Assembly: GCF_003945595.2 (NCBI RefSeq)
Contig: NW_024104376.1
Coordinates: forward strand, 2,914,001 to 2,978,000
DNA: 64,000 nt
Origin: Pipra filicauda
Lineage: Eukaryota > Chordata > Aves > Passeriformes > Pipridae
Direction of reading: 5' to 3'
The notes beneath the pieces were generated by a model. The model was not told the origin of the DNA. It was given only the letters and a program-made list of their open reading frames with translations, and did no database searches. Of the stretch, positions 61,813 to 64,000 are shown piece after piece. A program made the position numbers and the translations under genes. Each line of letters begins with the position of its first letter. The stretch's first letter is position 1.

Positions 61813-64000
61813 GAGACTGACACTAAGATCCCACTGAAATTACCTACCTCCAAGGTGAAAAGTGTTGTCTGTTAAATGAAAACACTGTGAATCTATAATT
61901 TCACATAAGTCCTGCCAATTTAAAAACATCAGTGGAATGAGAAGTGGATTTTAGTGGAGATTGTTGAGAAAGCAAAGTGATAGTTAAAATTAATTTGGAG
62001 GAGTAGGATTAACCCATATTTGCTCATAACCATCTTTGCTCTGGGAGCTTCTGGAGCTGACTGGAGAGCCAGGACATCCCACTTCTTGTTTGCTGGATGG
62101 TCACCAAATTATCTGAAGATGGAATTTTATATGATTTGCTGAAGGTGTCCCCAGTTTCTAGTCTGCTTGACTTTTCAAGCTGGTATAAAAATAAATCCCC
62201 TCAGGTTTCTTAGCACAGTGGAAAATTATCCAGTTTCGTACACTAGCCATGTTAATGAGTTTTGTCTGTGTGTTCTAGTTCCTGTTTTCTGGACATAAGC
62301 CTGTATCTATTTTCATAGGTTAAGCAGGCAATTTGTGCACAGTGTCATACATTAGATGCAGCTCCTGAAATAAGTGACTATCTATTAATACAGCCCACTG
62401 TCAGAAAACCCAAAGAGTCGAAAATGCCTAAAATGCTTGACACTGAAAAGGTGCTTGTAACTTGAGTGGTCGACTGATTTGTTATTTTACTAGGGATTGT
62501 CCTTTCCAGGAGGAACTACTTTCTGCCTTTGTGCTACTTATTTCCTTGGTAAATGAAACAAGAACACTGTTCTGCTTGAACTCAGTCATTTTATCATTCC
62601 TGAGAAACACGAGCAGATTTATTTGTTAAAAGTGGTGTGGCATCATTACATTTTAAATAGAATACATTAGAATATTTTTATTTAAGGTCCAACCAAAGCC
62701 AATTAGCTTCTTCCTTTTTCTGCATGACAAGATCCCGCATCCTTTACAATTTTGCATTCTTTAAAGTATGGGTTTTTGAAACTACTCACAATTTTCAGTT
62801 TATTTGAAAAAAATTAATATTTTCATGTACATTTGATTAAAATTTGAAGAAATTTAAATGGTTGCACGAAGTAGATTTCTGATGGAATAGAAGGTAAGAG
62901 AAAAATACCCTCTTAGATGCAGCAGAAATTTTTTATGTTCCTACAGTTCATACTTTGTTATTAGTTTTGTATTATTTTTAGAAAGCGTTCTCTGGTACAT
63001 ATTTTCTACTTCAGTAATTATTAGAAGTACAGATCTGTTCACGTAAAACCTTAACTAAAGAAGAAGTTAATCATATTGTTCTGATCACTGCCAGCTCTGG
63101 GAACAGCTTAGACCCTACACTAGAACTTGTCCTTTAGGTCCACAAACCCCTAAGTTCTGAATATTTTATAATCCATTAATTTATTATATTAAAATACCAA
63201 AGCTTGACTTTTCTTCTAGTTTAAAAATTGTCTATAGTGAAAGAAGAGTTAGAAATGAAATCTATGGTGTGAGAGACCTGCTCTGTTTCCTCAGCATTAA
63301 ATCTGTTGATTGCAATGACTGCAGTAGATTTTCACTGCCTTCACATACAGAGGATTAGTGTATCAACATGAATAAGTGAAAGATCTTATTTTCTTCTTAT
63401 TAATTTTATTCTTTGCTAAGAATACACTTAGCAAAGAATAAAATTCTGCCAACATGGGGTAGTTTGCAGTGACCACTAGTTTCATGATCATCTGCAGTCT
63501 GTTATTTTTTAACAGCCACATCTCCACATTTTTTAAGAGGGAGTGTCATTTTTAGAGTTCCGTTTCAAACGTGTAGTTTAAAATTGCCTAAATTTTACTT
63601 GATATTTCAATATTTTGATTCTTTTAAAAGGAGAATTTGTCTCCTTTTTTTTTTTAATGATACAGTAATGTTTTATGGTTTTAATATAATGAGGGTGAAG
63701 CTGAAACAAGACATGCTTGACTGAGGCTGGCTGTCAACCTTTCTAACATTTTTAATTTGCAAAAGTTCTACCATCTTGAATTTTATCATCAACATGTAAT
63801 AGAAAAAAAAATCAGAATTTCAACAATCAGTTCTAAGATAGGAAAAACAGCTAGCCTGGCAGACTGTGCATTGAGCTGACAATGTTAAAAGCTAAGAAAT
63901 ATTGGCTGAGTGGGGGTTGTTGATTAAATATTCCTAATCTATGAAAAGACAATAAGTGTGTAATGTTATCATGGTGGCTTTATACATTTCATTTTAAAGG
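61813..64000. other. Unique AT-rich sequence to window end
   Basis: No gene or interspersed repeat is recognised. It contains the perfect hairpin at 63402-63445, and T- and A-runs near 63647 and 63804. It is among the most AT-rich parts of the window. Confidence 0.6.
63402..63445. repeat. Perfect 19-bp inverted repeat with 6-nt loop
   Basis: AATTTTATTCTTTGCTAAG (63402-63420) and its exact reverse complement (63427-63445) flank AATACA. Pairing stops at both outer ends. Each arm contains an AATAAA hexamer on one strand, so the hairpin presents a polyadenylation-type hexamer whichever strand is transcribed. No function is known to me. Confidence 0.95.

Overview
The window reads as non-coding DNA from a bird nuclear genome. 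The evidence is its interspersed repeats. There are seven CR1 LINE fragments, several ending in the avian-type ATTCTATG 3' tail. There are also two solo long terminal repeats of families I recognise from bird genomes. The background is AT-rich, CpG-poor and full of short microsatellites. The two LTR families are especially common in songbirds, so a passerine is the best guess, but the sequence alone does not prove it.

I found no convincing intact protein-coding gene. All long open frames are short for genes, lack recognisable domains, and mostly sit in repeats or low-complexity tracts. The window is best described as a gene desert or the interior of a very long intron. No CRISPR array or operon is visible. 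The only RNA-gene candidate is a tRNA-Glu(CTC)-like sequence at 2731-2802 on the minus strand, next to a CpG-rich inverted repeat at 2821-2882.

Layout: 1-1.8 kb unique sequence; 1.79-2.17 kb CR1 (-); 2.73-2.88 kb tRNA-Glu-like gene plus structured CpG-rich patch; 2.9-9.8 kb unique sequence with a 37-bp tandem duplication, a T/G-rich tract and an ambiguous protein-like stretch near 6.4-6.9 kb; 9.78-10.36 kb solo LTR (+) with a 4-bp flanking duplication; 10.4-22.4 kb unique; 22.36-22.45 kb CR1 scrap (-); 24.95-25.98 kb a second, unrelated solo LTR (-); 26-49.9 kb unique sequence with simple repeats (A21, G12, T38, an imperfect trinucleotide block, an AT-rich block, AC9); 49.94-50.45 kb CR1 (+) keeping a piece of reverse transcriptase; 55.4-61.8 kb a cluster of four CR1 copies in both orientations; 61.8-64 kb unique AT-rich sequence with a perfect 19-bp hairpin at 63402-63445.

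Nothing here amounts to an undescribed multi-gene system. The items most worth a second look are the tRNA-Glu-like locus with its inverted repeat, the perfect hairpin near the right edge, the inverted CR1 cluster, and the possible degenerate exon at 6.4-6.9 kb on the minus strand. Element boundaries are by eye against remembered consensus sequences and could be off by some tens of bases.
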